DNA of 64,000 bases from Aphanomyces cochlioides (Eukaryota > Oomycota > Saprolegniomycetes > Saprolegniales > Verrucalvaceae): assembly GCA_019828595.1 (NCBI GenBank), contig JAHQRK010000001.1:4216001-4280000 (forward strand). Direction: 5' to 3'. Under the pieces are notes generated by a model. The model ran no database searches, was not told where the DNA came from, and was given only the letters and a program-made list of their open reading frames with translations. The translations under genes were made by a program, and so were the position numbers. Below are positions 12,094-23,201 of the stretch, piece after piece. Positions within the stretch are counted from its first letter, which is position 1, and each line of letters begins with the position of its first letter.

Positions 12094-13092
12094 ATGGGAC
12101 GTGCTATCCAATTGACACCATTCGAGCAAGGCAAAATTGATGTCTGCATCGAGTTTGGAATGAGTGTCAAGCAGACTGCAAAGTTCCTCGGAAGGAGTCG
12201 TACAGTCGTTTCAAACTATCTCAAGTCTCCTGAAAACTACGGCAAGCGATTTGGTGGTGGCCGTCCCTCAAAACTGTCCGAAGGAGACTTGCGTCTCATG
12301 TTCTTCTCCATGAATCGCGACCCTGTGTCGGCGGCTCAACTCAAGAATGACTTGAAACTTCCTGTGGATCGTTCAACAATATCTCGTCATTTAAACTCGT
12401 CAAAAAAGTTCAAGTACACTAAAATGAACAAGGCCCCAAAGCTGACGACTCAACACAAGGAACGTCGATTGCAGTGGTGTGAAGAGAAGGTTGATTTTGG
12501 AATGGCATGCTGGTCGAAAATTGTCTTTTCCGATGAAAAGAAATGGAATTTGGATGGCCCCGACGGCCTTAAATCTTATTGGCATTACCTTGGCTGTGAA
12601 AAAAAGTCGTTTTTCAGCCGTCAAAATGGCGGAGGATCGATGATGGTGTGGGGTGCCATTTGGGCCGACGGAAAATCCACTTTGGCCTTGCTTGAAGGCA
12701 AGCAAAATGCGGAGGCTTACTGCCATACGCTAGAAAAGTTTCTTATTCCTGCTGGACGTCGACACTTTGACAGTGATTACATTTTCCAGCAAGATAATGC
12801 TCCCATTCATACGGCTCGTTTGACTATGGAATTTTTACGCGAGAAAGGAATAGCTCTATTGGACTGGCCTGCCCTTTCTCCTGATTTAAATCCTATAGAG
12901 AATGTGTGGGGATATCTAGCCCAGCGTGTGTACAAGAATGGAAAACAATACGCGTCCCAGCTCGAGCTCAAGCAAGCCATTTTGAAGGCGTGGGAGGCGC
13001 TAGACAAGCCATTTTTATTTTCGCTTATTTCGAGCATGAAGAAACGCTGTATTGATGTTATCAAAGCGAATGGGTCGACAGTTTCGTATTAA
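12094..13092 (+). CDS. Tc1/mariner transposase, DD34E
   Basis: A full-length transposase of about 332 residues from MGRAIQLTPFEQGKID. The N-terminal part holds the paired helix-turn-helix DNA-binding region (SVKQTAKFLGRSRTVVSNYL). An in-between basic linker has KRFGGGRPSKLSE, the GRPR-like hook. The catalytic triad is visible: D in IVFSDEKKW, D in FQQDNAPIHT, and E in SPDLNPIENVWG, with 34 residues between the second D and the E. That spacing defines the Tc1 branch. The frame is open further upstream to 11974, but the inner binding motif overlaps 11972-11992, so the ATG at 12094 is the better start. It cuts and pastes the element using the repeats described for the whole element. Confidence 0.92.
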   Translation: MGRAIQLTPFEQGKIDVCIEFGMSVKQTAKFLGRSRTVVSNYLKSPENYGKRFGGGRPSKLSEGDLRLMFFSMNRDPVSAAQLKNDLKLPVDRSTISRHLNSSKKFKYTKMNKAPKLTTQHKERRLQWCEEKVDFGMACWSKIVFSDEKKWNLDGPDGLKSYWHYLGCEKKSFFSRQNGGGSMMVWGAIWADGKSTLALLEGKQNAEAYCHTLEKFLIPAGRRHFDSDYIFQQDNAPIHTARLTMEFLREKGIALLDWPALSPDLNPIENVWGYLAQRVYKNGKQYASQLELKQAILKAWEALDKPFLFSLISSMKKRCIDVIKANGSTVSY

Positions 13093-13148
13093 TGATAATA
13101 CAACTCGTTTTCATCTGCAAATCGATCACTATCCTCGAATTCATCGGT

Positions 13149-13169
13149 ATGTCTTATCCTTTCGCACAG
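13149..13169 (-). repeat. Inner transposase-binding motif, right
   Basis: The complement reads CTGTGCGAAAGGATAAGACA, the mirror of the left inner motif with one difference. It lies 180 bp from the right end, so the element is symmetric. Confidence 0.8.
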
Positions 13170-13350
13170 TCTCGGAGGATGTGTCATATGTATAACTCAA
13201 TCCCTGTGACTAATATCTCAGAGGAGGCTACATGATAGTCCTTATAATTGCTTAGACTAAGGCCCTTTGTCTTTGTTTGGCTTCATCTCTAATGGTCATT
13301 CAGATATCGCACGAACTGTTAGGTGTCTTAACGTTTCGCATCAGACTGTA

Positions 13351-14320
13351 TAGCATCAATACAATTACAGTATTGTGCTTTTTGGGGGAATTTCCCAATA
13401 AGGCGCGGTTTGTTCAATCGTTCCAAATTTGTTTTAAGCCATTTGATTGGCTAATAATCGACGAATTTGACAAAATATGGTACTTTTTTTCGAATCAGCC
13501 AATGAAATCTATGGGATCGGTTTGCGGATCGATTTGCCGGCGCGATTCGATTGAGCACCAACCCAAAATTTGTATCAAATCGATAATACTCACTTTATAA
13601 TCAAATATCCTGTTAAAGTATTAAATTATACAAGATATTTATCTTCAAAGGTTTTTGGTGCTTTAATATATCAGTATTTGTCAAAGTGTACTTTTTTTTC
13701 TTCTCATATTGTTGATTTGATACGAATTTCCAGACCCCGTTCAATCATATCACGCCAGCGGATCGATTCACCAATCGACGCCATTGGCTAATAAATATTT
13801 TGGGTGATTGTGATTGGCTGAATAACTTTAAGAGAAAGTACTGTGAAAGTACTGTTCTAATTTTCATTCATCCAATATAATGGCGCGATTGGAGATTGAT
13901 ACAAAAAATCAATCCAAATTGGGAAATTTCTAGCGAATCCACAATATTTATTGAATAAATATTGTGGTTTTGATACAAAACTGGAGTCGTGCGGAATAAA
14001 TTTTAACGCAAGCAAATTGACGCATACAAATTTCAAGTGAAAATAAATTGAATGTTTCGAACATTTTTTCAAATATTTAAAACATTTGAAATTACACTAT
14101 TTAAGGTACATGATTGAGGGCAATACAGTCTCCCTCGCAATAGTGAAACTGGTCTAATAGACAAATTTTGCTAGCAGGAATTCCTTGTGAACTTTTCCTT
14201 GTGACGCACCCAGAAGGAAATTTGAGCTCAGAATTTCCCCTTCAACAATTTTCACAGGGCAATATTTTACCTCGTGAGCAGTCCAATTAGATTTCGTTTT
14301 GGTGGGTTGGTGACAGAACG
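13351..14320. other. AT-rich spacer with CCAAT motifs upstream of a Harbinger partner gene
   Basis: No gene is seen. Inverted CCAAT boxes (ATTGG) occur at 13446, 13793 and 13813 and direct ones at 13499 and 13771. Short AT-rich self-complementary stretches occur around 13940-13970. The left end of the following Harbinger element must lie in here but was not found. Confidence 0.4.
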
Positions 14321-15111
14321 ATGGAGGACAAAGACAATAATGCCCACGACAGCAAGCGCAAGGCTGCTTTCCGCTTCATGACATCATCCGACATAGACCT
14401 CCTGAAGGAAGTCATTCACATTCAGCCCTTCGATGCTCCACATGGTCAGACGGCTGCTCGATGGTTAGTAATTGAAAGCAATTTGAAAGCCATTTACGGA
14501 GAGAGCATATCAAGCAAGGGATGTCGCACTAGGTTTGGCGATCTGCTCCTTGCATTCAAGCAGGACACATTAACAGCGCTCCGTGCATCTGGAACTGACG
14601 AACAGTACGATGAGCGTGAGCAACTACTGCAAGACATTGTAGACTTGGTAGAATCATGTCCAAATGTCATAGAGTGCTTGATATCGATGGATAGATGGAA
14701 AACTCTGCTGTGCAAAAAAGAATAGCTAAGTCAGAGAAGTCGGCCAGGATTGAAAAGAGAGAAAGCGATGGCGAGAAGATTCGACAAGCAGCCATGGGGA
14801 ATCTCAAGCGAAATGAACGTGACTATGACAGTGATGCTAAACATGATGGCCAACCAAGTGAAAAAAAGAGATACTGGGGTACTCAAGCCAGATCTAACGA
14901 TGTATCAAGAACTCTTGAAGAGATTTCAATGTTCATGAAAGAAGCGAATGACATCAAACGTAGAGAAATTGAGATCGCTGAACGAAAGCTCGCGATTGAA
15001 GAATCTCGGCTTGAGATCGACCGGGCGGAACGGGAAGCTCGTTTTGCTTGGAGAAAGAAGAAAGAGAAGCTCGTTTCAATTTGGAGAAACAAGAAAGGGA
15101 AGCTCAAATGA
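14321..15111 (+). pseudogene. Harbinger partner protein, Myb/SANT-like (element B), frame-broken
   Basis: The first part (14321-14725) reads FMTSSDIDLLKEVIHIQPFD, GQTAARWLVI and SKGCRTRFGDLLLAFKQD, the trihelix/Myb-like DNA-binding region of PIF/Harbinger partner proteins. The second part (up to 15111) is a charged coiled coil, IEIAERKLAIEESRLEIDRA, typical of their C-terminal half. Both parts are joined at a run of six A near 14715; seven A would make one open frame. Its layout matches the partner gene at 47496. It would bind the element ends together with the transposase. The matching transposase relic lies tail-to-tail downstream on the other strand. Confidence 0.6.
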
Positions 15112-15239
15112 AACTCCTTGCTATGGTCATGAATCAAATGAACAACGGCAATCAACTTTAGATAACTATGAATACACACTAAGAAAGTATCCTGTCGAAA
15201 TTATAGAGCGCTTTGAATGTATTCTTCAACACTGGGAGG

Positions 15240-15867
15240 CTTGACACCATTCTACAACGATTTCTGGACCCCATAACTTGGTCGACATATCCCACGGACG
15301 GTGCCATCTATAAATCCGACGCAGGTCTCTAGTGGGGCGCCCTTTTCATGAATGGCATTAGAGCAGACCTCCATCCATGTCTCGTTAAGCCGTCGTTGAT
15401 CCCAGTACAGAATTTTTGCCGAAACGGTTGTACAAATAGTTCAAAGTTGCATGATATATCGCACACAAAGCTTCACGGCTTCTACCAAAGAGAACAGTCA
15501 TAGATCCAAGGCGATGCGGCCAAGACAGACGATTCAATACAATGCAAAGCACCTCCACCTTGTTGGCTATGTAACGTGAGGGTGTTCTAAGTGGGTCTGG
15601 AATCTGCAAAACGACAGCAAGATGCTTGATTTCATTCTTCTTGAAGCGAAAGTTGAATTCGCATGTTGCGTCTGTCTGGTTTTCGAGGTCGAAGCGACCC
15701 CTTGGGATGTCAATCGCCTTTGTCGGATTCTCCAGCGCGTGCGCGAGTGACCGAAGCAGAGGCAGGAGCTCTCGCAAGTCGTCCATCTGCCTCTCGTAGC
15801 CGTGAATGATGTATGTAAACGAAATTACTGACTGCAAAATTTGTCGCCACAAGAAATTTCCGGACAA
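15240..15867 (-). pseudogene. Harbinger transposase fragment (element B)
   Basis: The N-terminal region reads FRFKKNEIKHLAVVLQIPDP, SRYIANKVEVLCIVLNRLSW and VLFGRSREALCAIYHATL, the conserved helical part of HARBI1-like transposases. Below 15385 the frame continues as ETWMEVCSNAIHEKGAP and reaches CVGFIDGTVRGICRP, which holds the first catalytic Asp (FIDGT), then stops. The second Asp and the Glu are missing, so this is a 3'-truncated relic. A short gap and a possible frame break lie around 15380. Confidence 0.6.
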
Positions 15868-16092
15868 ATCACACAGCGAAAACTCAGAGGGAAATATCGT
15901 TTTGCAAAATTTGTCTAATATAATATATCCGCCGCTTGTGTTTCGAATTGATGTCCAATTTCAGCCAATAAAGTTCGACTGATTTCTAATGCCAGCCAAT
16001 GAATGGACAGAAAAACCTTATTTTATATCCTTGTATACCGGATACTATCCTCGCTTTATATTGCTTTCGGGGCGGACATAATCCATCTTCGC

Positions 16093-16377
16093 CTAGAGGA
16101 GTGAGTCCCTGCTTCTTAGCCATTTGGGGTAATACAGCCACACTGCTACCTTCTTCTCGAAGAAATACGTGCTACGACGTCGGGAATACTTAGGTACTAT
16201 ACAACGCATCCACACAGCCAGTTGAGCAAAGGATTCTTGGCCACAACGGAGATTTTCGTGAAAACATTGTTCATATCGATGATCCTCCAGCATCAAATCA
16301 AGTCCACTTGGGTAATTGTCAACACGTTGTATTTTGCTGTGCAAATGGTCTTTATGGTTGTTGCCAACACAACACAA
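16093..16377 (-). pseudogene. Possible Harbinger transposase N-terminal scrap
   Basis: The stretch DLMLEDHRYEQCFHENLRCG followed by QESFAQLAVWMR and EKKVAVWLYY resembles the region just before the catalytic core of the transposase at 58892 (DEKRFRQEVRMSRSSFYQLV). It is short, has no catalytic residues, and is probably a relic. Homology is inferred from the pattern only. Confidence 0.3.
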
Positions 16378-16596
16378 GCAGCAGGCATAGATGCAGTAAA
16401 CACGGCAGTTTCAATTGCCGCCATTATCTCGCAACGTGTCGGTTTCCAAACTGAGATGCCTTTACTGACCACAAAATCTAACGTTATCCGCATATTTGTT
16501 TTCCGGTAGAAGCTTGGATGCAAGAAGCAGAGACGAAATATTCCCCGACGAGACCCTTATGCTCTAGAAATAGATCGAAGAAACTCCAGAGCTCAG

Positions 16597-18067
16597 TTGT
16601 ATTTGCACCATTTACCACAAGTTCTAGAAAAGAATTCTCCCACAGAGAATTCGCCGCCCAGCACATCTTTTCCTCTACAGGACCCTGCGCCAGCTAAGCG
16701 CCCCAAACGCGCTACCACTCGACCAATATCTTGGATTACTCCACACATTGAAACACTCAAAGGTGGTCGTCGACGTTGTATATATTGTACGACGATATTC
16801 TCCAACAATACATCTACTGGAACAATTGGAAACCACTTGAATCGCCACAATGTATTGTGAATTCCGTCCAAATTTGCCAATTTCAGGCGATATTTTCAAT
16901 CACGTGCAATCGAACGGACGATATGATTGGCTAAAAATAATTTTACTATCAATTGATTGGCTGAAAACTTATCTAAGTTTGTGAGAGAGAAGCTGCAAAT
17001 GTCACTTTATCTCTATGACTCTAAATAACCTTCCCACCTTGAAGGCAATTCCACGTTACTCAGCGCTCCTCGCGTTGAGCGTAAAACAAGTGGAGAGGTC
17101 ACTGGCATTGCCAGTGCAGCGACAAAGCCTCGTGTACCGTCCTGATGAAGACTTCAACCAACTACTGCAATAGTAGAAGTAAGTTTGCCTTGGCCCTTTC
17201 TCCCCTTACAAAAATTCCTTTGGCTATTTAATAGACGTCTTATTATCTCCTTTCTGAATCATGAAAAGAGCTCTGAGATGTTATATTTAGATGATATAAT
17301 GCCTGTTGCAATCAAGACATGTGTCCATATAAAGGTCAAAATAACCTGTGCAAATTTATAATTTTATTTTATTTCGGAGGTCCGGCGATTTGCCGGCGCT
17401 TGATTCAACCAATCGCCGGAGGAAATTTTGAGTAGAAAACACAATATCTGGCGCAGACAAAGCAACACAGTCCCCATTGCTGCAATGGACATTGGAATGC
17501 TGTACAAAGCCCTTCTCGGACAAACAACTCATTTCAACCTTTGCTACATACATTGTTTCTTGCCGTCTATCACATGAGCACGTTGGATCAAACGGATTTG
17601 TTGGTTTCATACGTCAAATTATGCCCACTTGAATTCTGCCCAGCGCCTCAACCATTTCGAGGCGAATCATTCAAATGTATATTGTTCTTAGGTTACACAT
17701 CAAACGTCATCTCTGCTCTTTGAAAGTTGGATGCTCAGCGACCTTTGATGGTTGGTTGAATCAGTCCCTGCGCGGTTTTTACGCTGTTACTTTACATTGG
17801 TTGAACGAGGACAATACCAGCCTTGAAGAGATCTTTCTGGACTTTTTTCACGCTCAACCTGGTCATCATTGTTCATGGTCATCATTGTTGCTCTTTTGTC
17901 AACAAATTCAATTCCAGTTGAAGTTGATTGGGATGCCATTAATGATGTTTCGCTTGCTTTTTGACTTGGAAGTTCCAAGTCAAGAGGCAAGCAAAAAAGC
18001 ATCAAATGAAGAAATGTGTTGCAGTCAAGAGAGCAATAAACACGTTGATTGTGAGGTTTTATGCTAA
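16597..18067 (+). pseudogene. hAT transposase relic with BED zinc finger
   Basis: At 16597-16860 a BED-type zinc finger is readable: RRCIYCTTIFSNN, then GTIGNHLNRH, giving C-x2-C and H-x3-H spacing, preceded by the basic PAKRPKRATTRP. At 17720-17850 the hAT core motif SATFDGWLNQSLRGFYAVTL is followed by HWLNEDNTSLEEIFLDFF. Between them and after them no continuous frame was found, and the C-terminal dimerisation region is absent. Two ATTGG boxes 30 bp apart lie within it (16926 and 16956). Confidence 0.55.
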
Positions 18068-18283
18068 GGGCATCTCCACGGGTGCGACGGTAAAAGGGTC
18101 AGTAAAATCTGTTTTACTGTCGTGACATCGAAAAGTTTTCTGTGACTGTAAATGAATCATTCCCACCAACGAACGGTATGCATAATTTTCTCAACATAAT
18201 TGGTTAATGTACAGCCAATCATATAATTTCCGTCGAATTTTCAGATACTGTCCATTCGTGAAATTCCATCCTGCTGGTACGCC

Positions 18284-19680
18284 ATGATTGCGATTGAAGA
18301 CGATTGGGATTCTCAAGACGAAGAAGCCGTGGATCTTGTGCTCAACGTCGATGAAGCGACAACAGCGATACGTCGTCGTGGAGGATCGATCAAAGGCAAG
18401 AAAGCGAACATCGAGCGAGGACACGAATCAGGTGTGATGGCGAAAGAACTGTCGTCGAACTTGCTCGTTAGGTCATTTCAATCTCATTCGTGATTACTTT
18501 GGCCCCGCACCAATCTATACCGACGAACAATTTGCTCGCCGCTTTTGCATGCAATCGAGATTTGTTTCTCCGAATTGCTGAGAGAGTCGCTCAGAGAGAC
18601 CCGTATTTTCAGCAAAGGCGCAATGTTACAGGAAAATTAGGTAAAGCTATGATAATAAAAAGTTGTTTAGACTTACATACAGGCATGTCGACTTTGCAAA
18701 AGTGTTCGGCTGCGATTCGAATCCTTTCAACTGGTTCAGCTGCTGATACAATTGATGACTATGTCCGTATTGGTGAAAACACAGTGTTGAAATGTTTGAA
18801 ACGGTAAATACTGAGGACAATATGAGTCAATAGCATTTGTAGCTTTGCTTTAGCAGTGATTGACGAATTTGGAGACGAGTACTTGAGAGATCCGACAAAG
18901 GACGACATCGAGCTACATGGAGATCAATGCAAGTCGAGGATTTCCAGGCATGTTTGCTCTATCGATTGCACTCATATTGAATGGAAAAATTGCCCGTCAG
19001 CTTGGAAAGGCCAGTTTCGAGGAAACTCTAGCAAAGCTACAATAGCAATGGAGGCTGTAGTAACTCAGGACTTATGGTGTTGGAGCTCCTATAATGGGCT
19101 CGCTGGTGTCAATAATGACATCAACATTGGCGACAGATCTCCTCTGCTAATGAAGTGGTTGAAAGGACCAGCCAGTAGCATAACGTACAATATTGCTGGT
19201 AGAAGGTATGACGCTTCTGTATCCCCTTGTAACATTCCTATAGTTTTAGAATGTCATACTTCCTTGCAGATGGAATCTATCCTTCGTACACGGTCTACAT
19301 CAAAGCAATTGCGGAGCCCCAAGGACGCCATCGAGAGCTTTACACGCGATGTCAGGAAGCCATTCGCAAGGACGTCGAGCGATTCTTTGGTGTCCTGAAG
19401 TCGCGTTTCAAGTTCTTGAGTGTGCCGTGCCGTCTTTGGAATTTGCAAACTATCGCAAGTATCTGGAGAACTTGTATTATATTGAACAACATGATTGTCG
19501 AAAGAGCAAGATCACGCGTCGACGCTGAGGCATCAGACAATCAAGCCACCCAGACACATCGATCCCAGAGCATGTTTTACAACTGGATGACTTCGTGCGA
19601 GAGTGTGAAGCCATCAAGAATGAAGCCAACTACTTTCGGTTGCGCGATGCTCTCATCGATCATGTTGAGGTGAATGCGTG
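18284..19680 (+). pseudogene. Harbinger transposase (element A), nearly complete
   Basis: The ATG at 18284 opens an acidic N terminus. After a short intron (GTGTGA...GTTAG) follow HFNLIRDYFGPAPIYTDEQF and, after further introns, GMSTLQKCSAAIRILSTGSA. The DDE core is complete: D in HVCSIDCTHIEWKNCPSAW, D in FLADGIYPSY, E in DVERFFGVLKSRFKFL. These are the hallmarks of the HARBI1/DDE_4 family. Two single-base frame breaks were found, one at about 18562 and one near 19560; beyond the latter the proper tail reads VRECEAIKNEANYFRLRDAL and ends at the TGA at 19678-19680. The copy is thus close to intact but probably not functional as read. Confidence 0.7.
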
Positions 19681-19883
19681 AGATGAAGAGTTTCTGCGCT
19701 TCCAATTCCTCACAATTTCCTTCATAATGCTACTCGTTAAAAATCTTTCAAAATATCCTTTCGATTTTAAATTCAAACATTGAATATATTGTTCATAATT
19801 AAATTCAAACATTGACATTATATATGGCAAATTGTATACTAATTTATTAAAAAGAGCTGTACGATGTATTAGTTCATATTCTT

Positions 19884-20593
19884 CTACAATTTATCTAAGA
19901 CAGCTCGACGACTAATTTGAAAAAAACATTTTGCAATCTTCATCCATGTTTTCGGTATTTGCTGAAAAGAGAGCAAGGTGTGTCTGCATTTCAAGCAAGT
20001 CGGCACGACGGCGCTGAAATTCAGCTATCGACTTCTTCGCTTGAAGCGTGTCTTCGCAACCAGCATCCTTGTCAAGCTTTAAGCGCTTATCAGTCTTTGA
20101 TCTTCTGGTCTGCCGTCAGATTCCCAGTGATCAGTGACGTCTTGGATGTGGGAAACTTTAGATGAATCGCGCATACTCTATCCCACCATTTAGGAACTCC
20201 TCGTAGAATATACCAACAATGCAAGAATGCAAAGGGTGTCTTCTTTAGATTATTCTCTAAATAGAGCGCTTGTGCTTTTTGGATAAGATCATCATCATTC
20301 GTACCACTTTCATTTAGATCCTTGATGGCAGCATAAGCTGCTACAAATTTGCTTACATCATGTTGAATTGTAAGCCATTTGGATTGCAATGAGCGTTGAG
20401 GACGATATTTGTCTTTTTTACAGACATGCTCAGAGTAATGAGCTCGCACTCTGGCCCAAAAGGTTTCACTCTTTTGATCTGTCCCAGTCCTGGCATCCTG
20501 GAACACATTGAGCCAAGCACGAACAAGCTCTTCTTCTTCATGAGTGTTAAAGTTCTTCCCTTTTTTCCCTCTTCCTTCGTGCCCTTCCACCAT
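19884..20593 (-). pseudogene. Harbinger partner protein, Myb/SANT-like (element A)
   Basis: Starts MVEGHEGRGKKGKNFNTHEE. The DNA-binding region reads ELVRAWLNVFQDARTGTDQK, FWARVRAHYSEH and RSLQSKWLTIQHDVSKFVAA, the trihelix form found in oomycete Harbinger partners and plant NAM-associated proteins. The open stretch stops at 20090, but a one-base shift there continues into a coiled-coil tail (DTLQAKKSIAEFQRRRADLL) ending at 19884. It lies tail-to-tail with the transposase. Bases upstream of 20593 stay open but look non-coding. Confidence 0.6.
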
Positions 20594-20609
20594 GACTATT
20601 GAAATGGAA

Positions 20610-20800
20610 GTCACCAGTCGCTCTGATCGAAGCATCACGAAGACATTAACGACTGGTGCACACTCGTGGAAAATGTCGTGGTGTTGCGTCGACCAGAACG
20701 ACTGGCTCTCATCACCAGTGATCAGAGTCGGAACGAAAGTCACCAGTCGCTCTAATTGAAGCAACACCGAGATATTGTTGACTGGTGTTCACTCGTCGTC
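20610..20800 (+). repeat. Diverged direct repeat, about 130-bp period
   Basis: GTCACCAGTCGCTCTGATCG at 20610 recurs in changed form at 20740, followed in both by a CGACTGGTG..CACTCGT block. It lies just upstream of the partner gene ATG of element A and may be part of its subterminal region. Confidence 0.5.
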
Positions 20801-21170
20801 AATTCTTCATGTTGCTTCGGCTTTGAGCGACTGTTGACTCTCATTTCAACAATCAACTGGTGCATAGACCTCTCTATACGTCAAGATTGGACAAATTATT
20901 TACCAATCCTACAGTTGGAATATATAGCGTTGCTTCATTTTTCGACACAATATCGGTCTGTTTTTGTGTCGAATGGTCCAAATTTACTGTCGACGGCATC
21001 CTGTTTTGTGTTTACAGTCGACTGGTGGGGCAACTGTATAATTCAGTTATTAACAGAGAATTCTTAAGACAAGGGGGTAATTTTGGCAAATTCTCGAGCT
21101 ACCAACTTTTCTCCTGGGCCAAGACGAGGTCTGCAACTATCAAGACATATAGAACAGACAAATGTAAGCA

Positions 21171-21406
21171 CATAGAACGAGGAATTATCGTCATAGCTGT
21201 CGAGATGAACGAGCTACGAGCGATCTAAGTTTCAGCTAGGACTCATTCCGATGTAGTTTTCAAGATTTTGCGTTGAGCAAAAAGTCTCCATAGAACGAGG
21301 AATTATCGTCATAGCTATCGAGATGAACGAGCTACGAGCGATCCAAGTTTCAGCTAGGACTCATTCCGATGTAGTTTTCAAGATTTTGCGTTGAGCAAAA
21401 AGTCTC
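21171..21406 (+). repeat. 118-bp tandem repeat, two copies
   Basis: Copy 1 is 21171-21288 and copy 2 is 21289-21406, starting CATAGAACGAGGAATTATCG. Only two substitutions were seen between them, so the duplication is recent. It has no coding sense and lies near the right end of element A. Confidence 0.85.
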
Positions 21407-21952
21407 CTTTTTGTCATTTCTTGTGTTTTTATCCAGTAATTGAAATGAACCCTGGTGTCAACAAAACATCCGAAACATACACGCATTCAGTATAATCTAA
21501 AGTAGTACTTTGGCCAACGACACTTTAGGGTACCAAGCTTCAGACTCACATTTCTTCTGTGGTACTCTCGCTGGCGCACACAGTCGTCACAGTCTTTATT
21601 CAAGGATTTTTCCTTACTGAATACCATCATTCTACTATAATTAAGGCCATTTTGTCTAAATAGGACTTTCGAGAGGAAATTCTGCATATATGTGATCGGA
21701 AAGGGTCGAAATCGCCGACTTTGAGACTTCATTTCTCGAGCGTCCCGAAGGCTTATCGGATGTAGAAGACAGATTTAGCTCTCTTTATTAACGCTCAATC
21801 AACCCTCGAAATTACAGAGGTCAATATGGCAAAATGAAAAAGTCGAAAATTTGGTGCTCCATTTTTTCTATATACGCTATCCCCCCGCCTCTCAAGTATT
21901 CCCTCTTAATTTTGACAGAAATTTTTGTGTGTACCGTTGTCTGGTGGAGATG

Positions 21953-22599
21953 CCTTTATGGGAGATGCGGGAATCTGTGTTTGCTTTCATATCCTGACTT
22001 ATCATGAAGGCTAAGATCAATAAAATATGTCATTAATCTTTATCTAAGCTTGAACTGATACGATGTTCTTGCTAAGCTTGTTGCTAGCAACAGACTCACC
22101 ATAAAGATTTTTTTAAGATTCTTTTGCAGCAATTTGTAAACACAACTTTAGCTTAAAAACCCACACTTCCTGTAACCTCTTATGGTTGAAACTTGGAGGA
22201 GATATTTATTGCCATGTCAAGAGAGGGTTTCATTGCACAAATGTAAAAAATGGCGAATAGTTTAAAAGATTTACGCAAGCAAAATCGCTTGAAATCAGGG
22301 TTTTTTAAAGGTTCTTTTCTAAAAGAACCCTACTTAAACTTGTCCAATCGATTGATTTCTACTTGAAGTCTATTCAACATAATGTAAACTTGATATATGC
22401 ATTGTTGTGGGGGAAATGGAGCCCACGTTGAGAGGAAATAAAGCCTCAAAGTTTGCTATTTTCACGCAATTTCAGTTATAGAAATGTAAATTAAATATTT
22501 TAATTTGTCTTCAATTTAAAAAATCACTATTTTAAAATATTAAGATTCAATTCTTCAAAAGTCATCACAGAAAGGACATCGAAGCATGAGCGCTATTGA
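21953..22599. other. AT-rich spacer
   Basis: No gene or repeat family recognised between the right end of Harbinger element A and the split DDE transposase. Confidence 0.45.
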
Positions 22600-22925
22600 C
22601 CAAGCTGTACTTGAAACAGCATATCCTTGACCTAGGCATGCATATGATGAATCGATTCTCCACTGAGGTCTATACCACGACGAATTTACGTCGATTTAAA
22701 GCAATGTTCGGTGTTTCACATTCCCTGGCTGGACTGCTATGGATTGCAGCCTCCGATGAGTCGTGTGGAACGAAACCAAAACATTTGCTTTGGTGTCTAA
22801 TGTTTTTAAAACTCTAAAGCACTGAAAATGTCCTCGCATCTATAGCAGGCGTGGACGAAAAGACCTATCGGAAATGGACCTGGCATTGGGTGAAAGTTCT
22901 GTCTGAGCTTGATATCGTTGAATAT
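22600..22925 (+). pseudogene. DDE transposase, 5' part (split by insertion)
   Basis: The region reads YTTTNLRRFKAMFGVSHSLA and KPKHLLWCLMFLKL, then after a small break ENVLASIAGVDEKTYRKWTW and HWVKVLSELDIV. This is the helical N-terminal part of a DDE superfamily endonuclease common in oomycetes and algae. The catalytic half follows 3.2 kb later at 26175. The reading is interrupted by stops, so it is a relic even apart from the insertion. Confidence 0.5.
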
Positions 22926-23201
22926 GATGAATATTCCGACATTACTCAATTTTTGTGTAATCTATTTTAACCAATAGTTTCAGTGTAATTTTATTTATAG
23001 CCAATAGATACGTCATTTAGAGTTATAAAGCTAGTTTAAATACGGATTTTCATCCAATAAAAACGTACTTTTGTCATTCCAGTCCATTCCGACATATTCT
23101 GTCGGAATCCATTCAAAATATTTCTTTAAAGTATACAATTCGCAAGGTAAAAATATCAATATGGTATATTTTCAGTTATTCCGACATATCGGATTGAGCC
23201 T

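Larger units (their letters stand above)
11792..13348 (+). mobile_element. Tc1/mariner element, apparently young
   Basis: A 1557-bp element flanked by TA (11790-11791 and 13349-13350), the target duplication of the Tc1/mariner superfamily. The outer 27 bp, beginning CAGTCTGATGCGAAACGTTA, are a perfect inverted repeat. A related 21-bp motif lies about 180 bp inside each end (11972-11992 and 13149-13169), making an IR/DR arrangement. The transposase frame is uninterrupted. Perfect ends and an open frame suggest recent insertion. Confidence 0.93.
18068..21952 (+). mobile_element. Harbinger element A with partner gene
   Basis: The left end GGGCATCTCCACGGGTGCGA (preceded by TAA at 18065) and the right end, whose complement begins AGGCATCTCCACCAGACAAC, are imperfect inverted repeats sharing GGCATCTCCAC and a later ACGGTA. 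Between them lie a Harbinger transposase on the plus strand and a Myb-like partner on the minus strand, arranged tail-to-tail, plus tandem repeats near the right end. The 3-bp flanks are TAA and TTA, so a perfect duplication is not shown. The element is about 3.9 kb. Confidence 0.6.

Noticed and set aside
21171..21406. CRISPR array
   Set aside because: Only two adjacent 118-bp copies without spacers, in a eukaryotic transposon; not a CRISPR.
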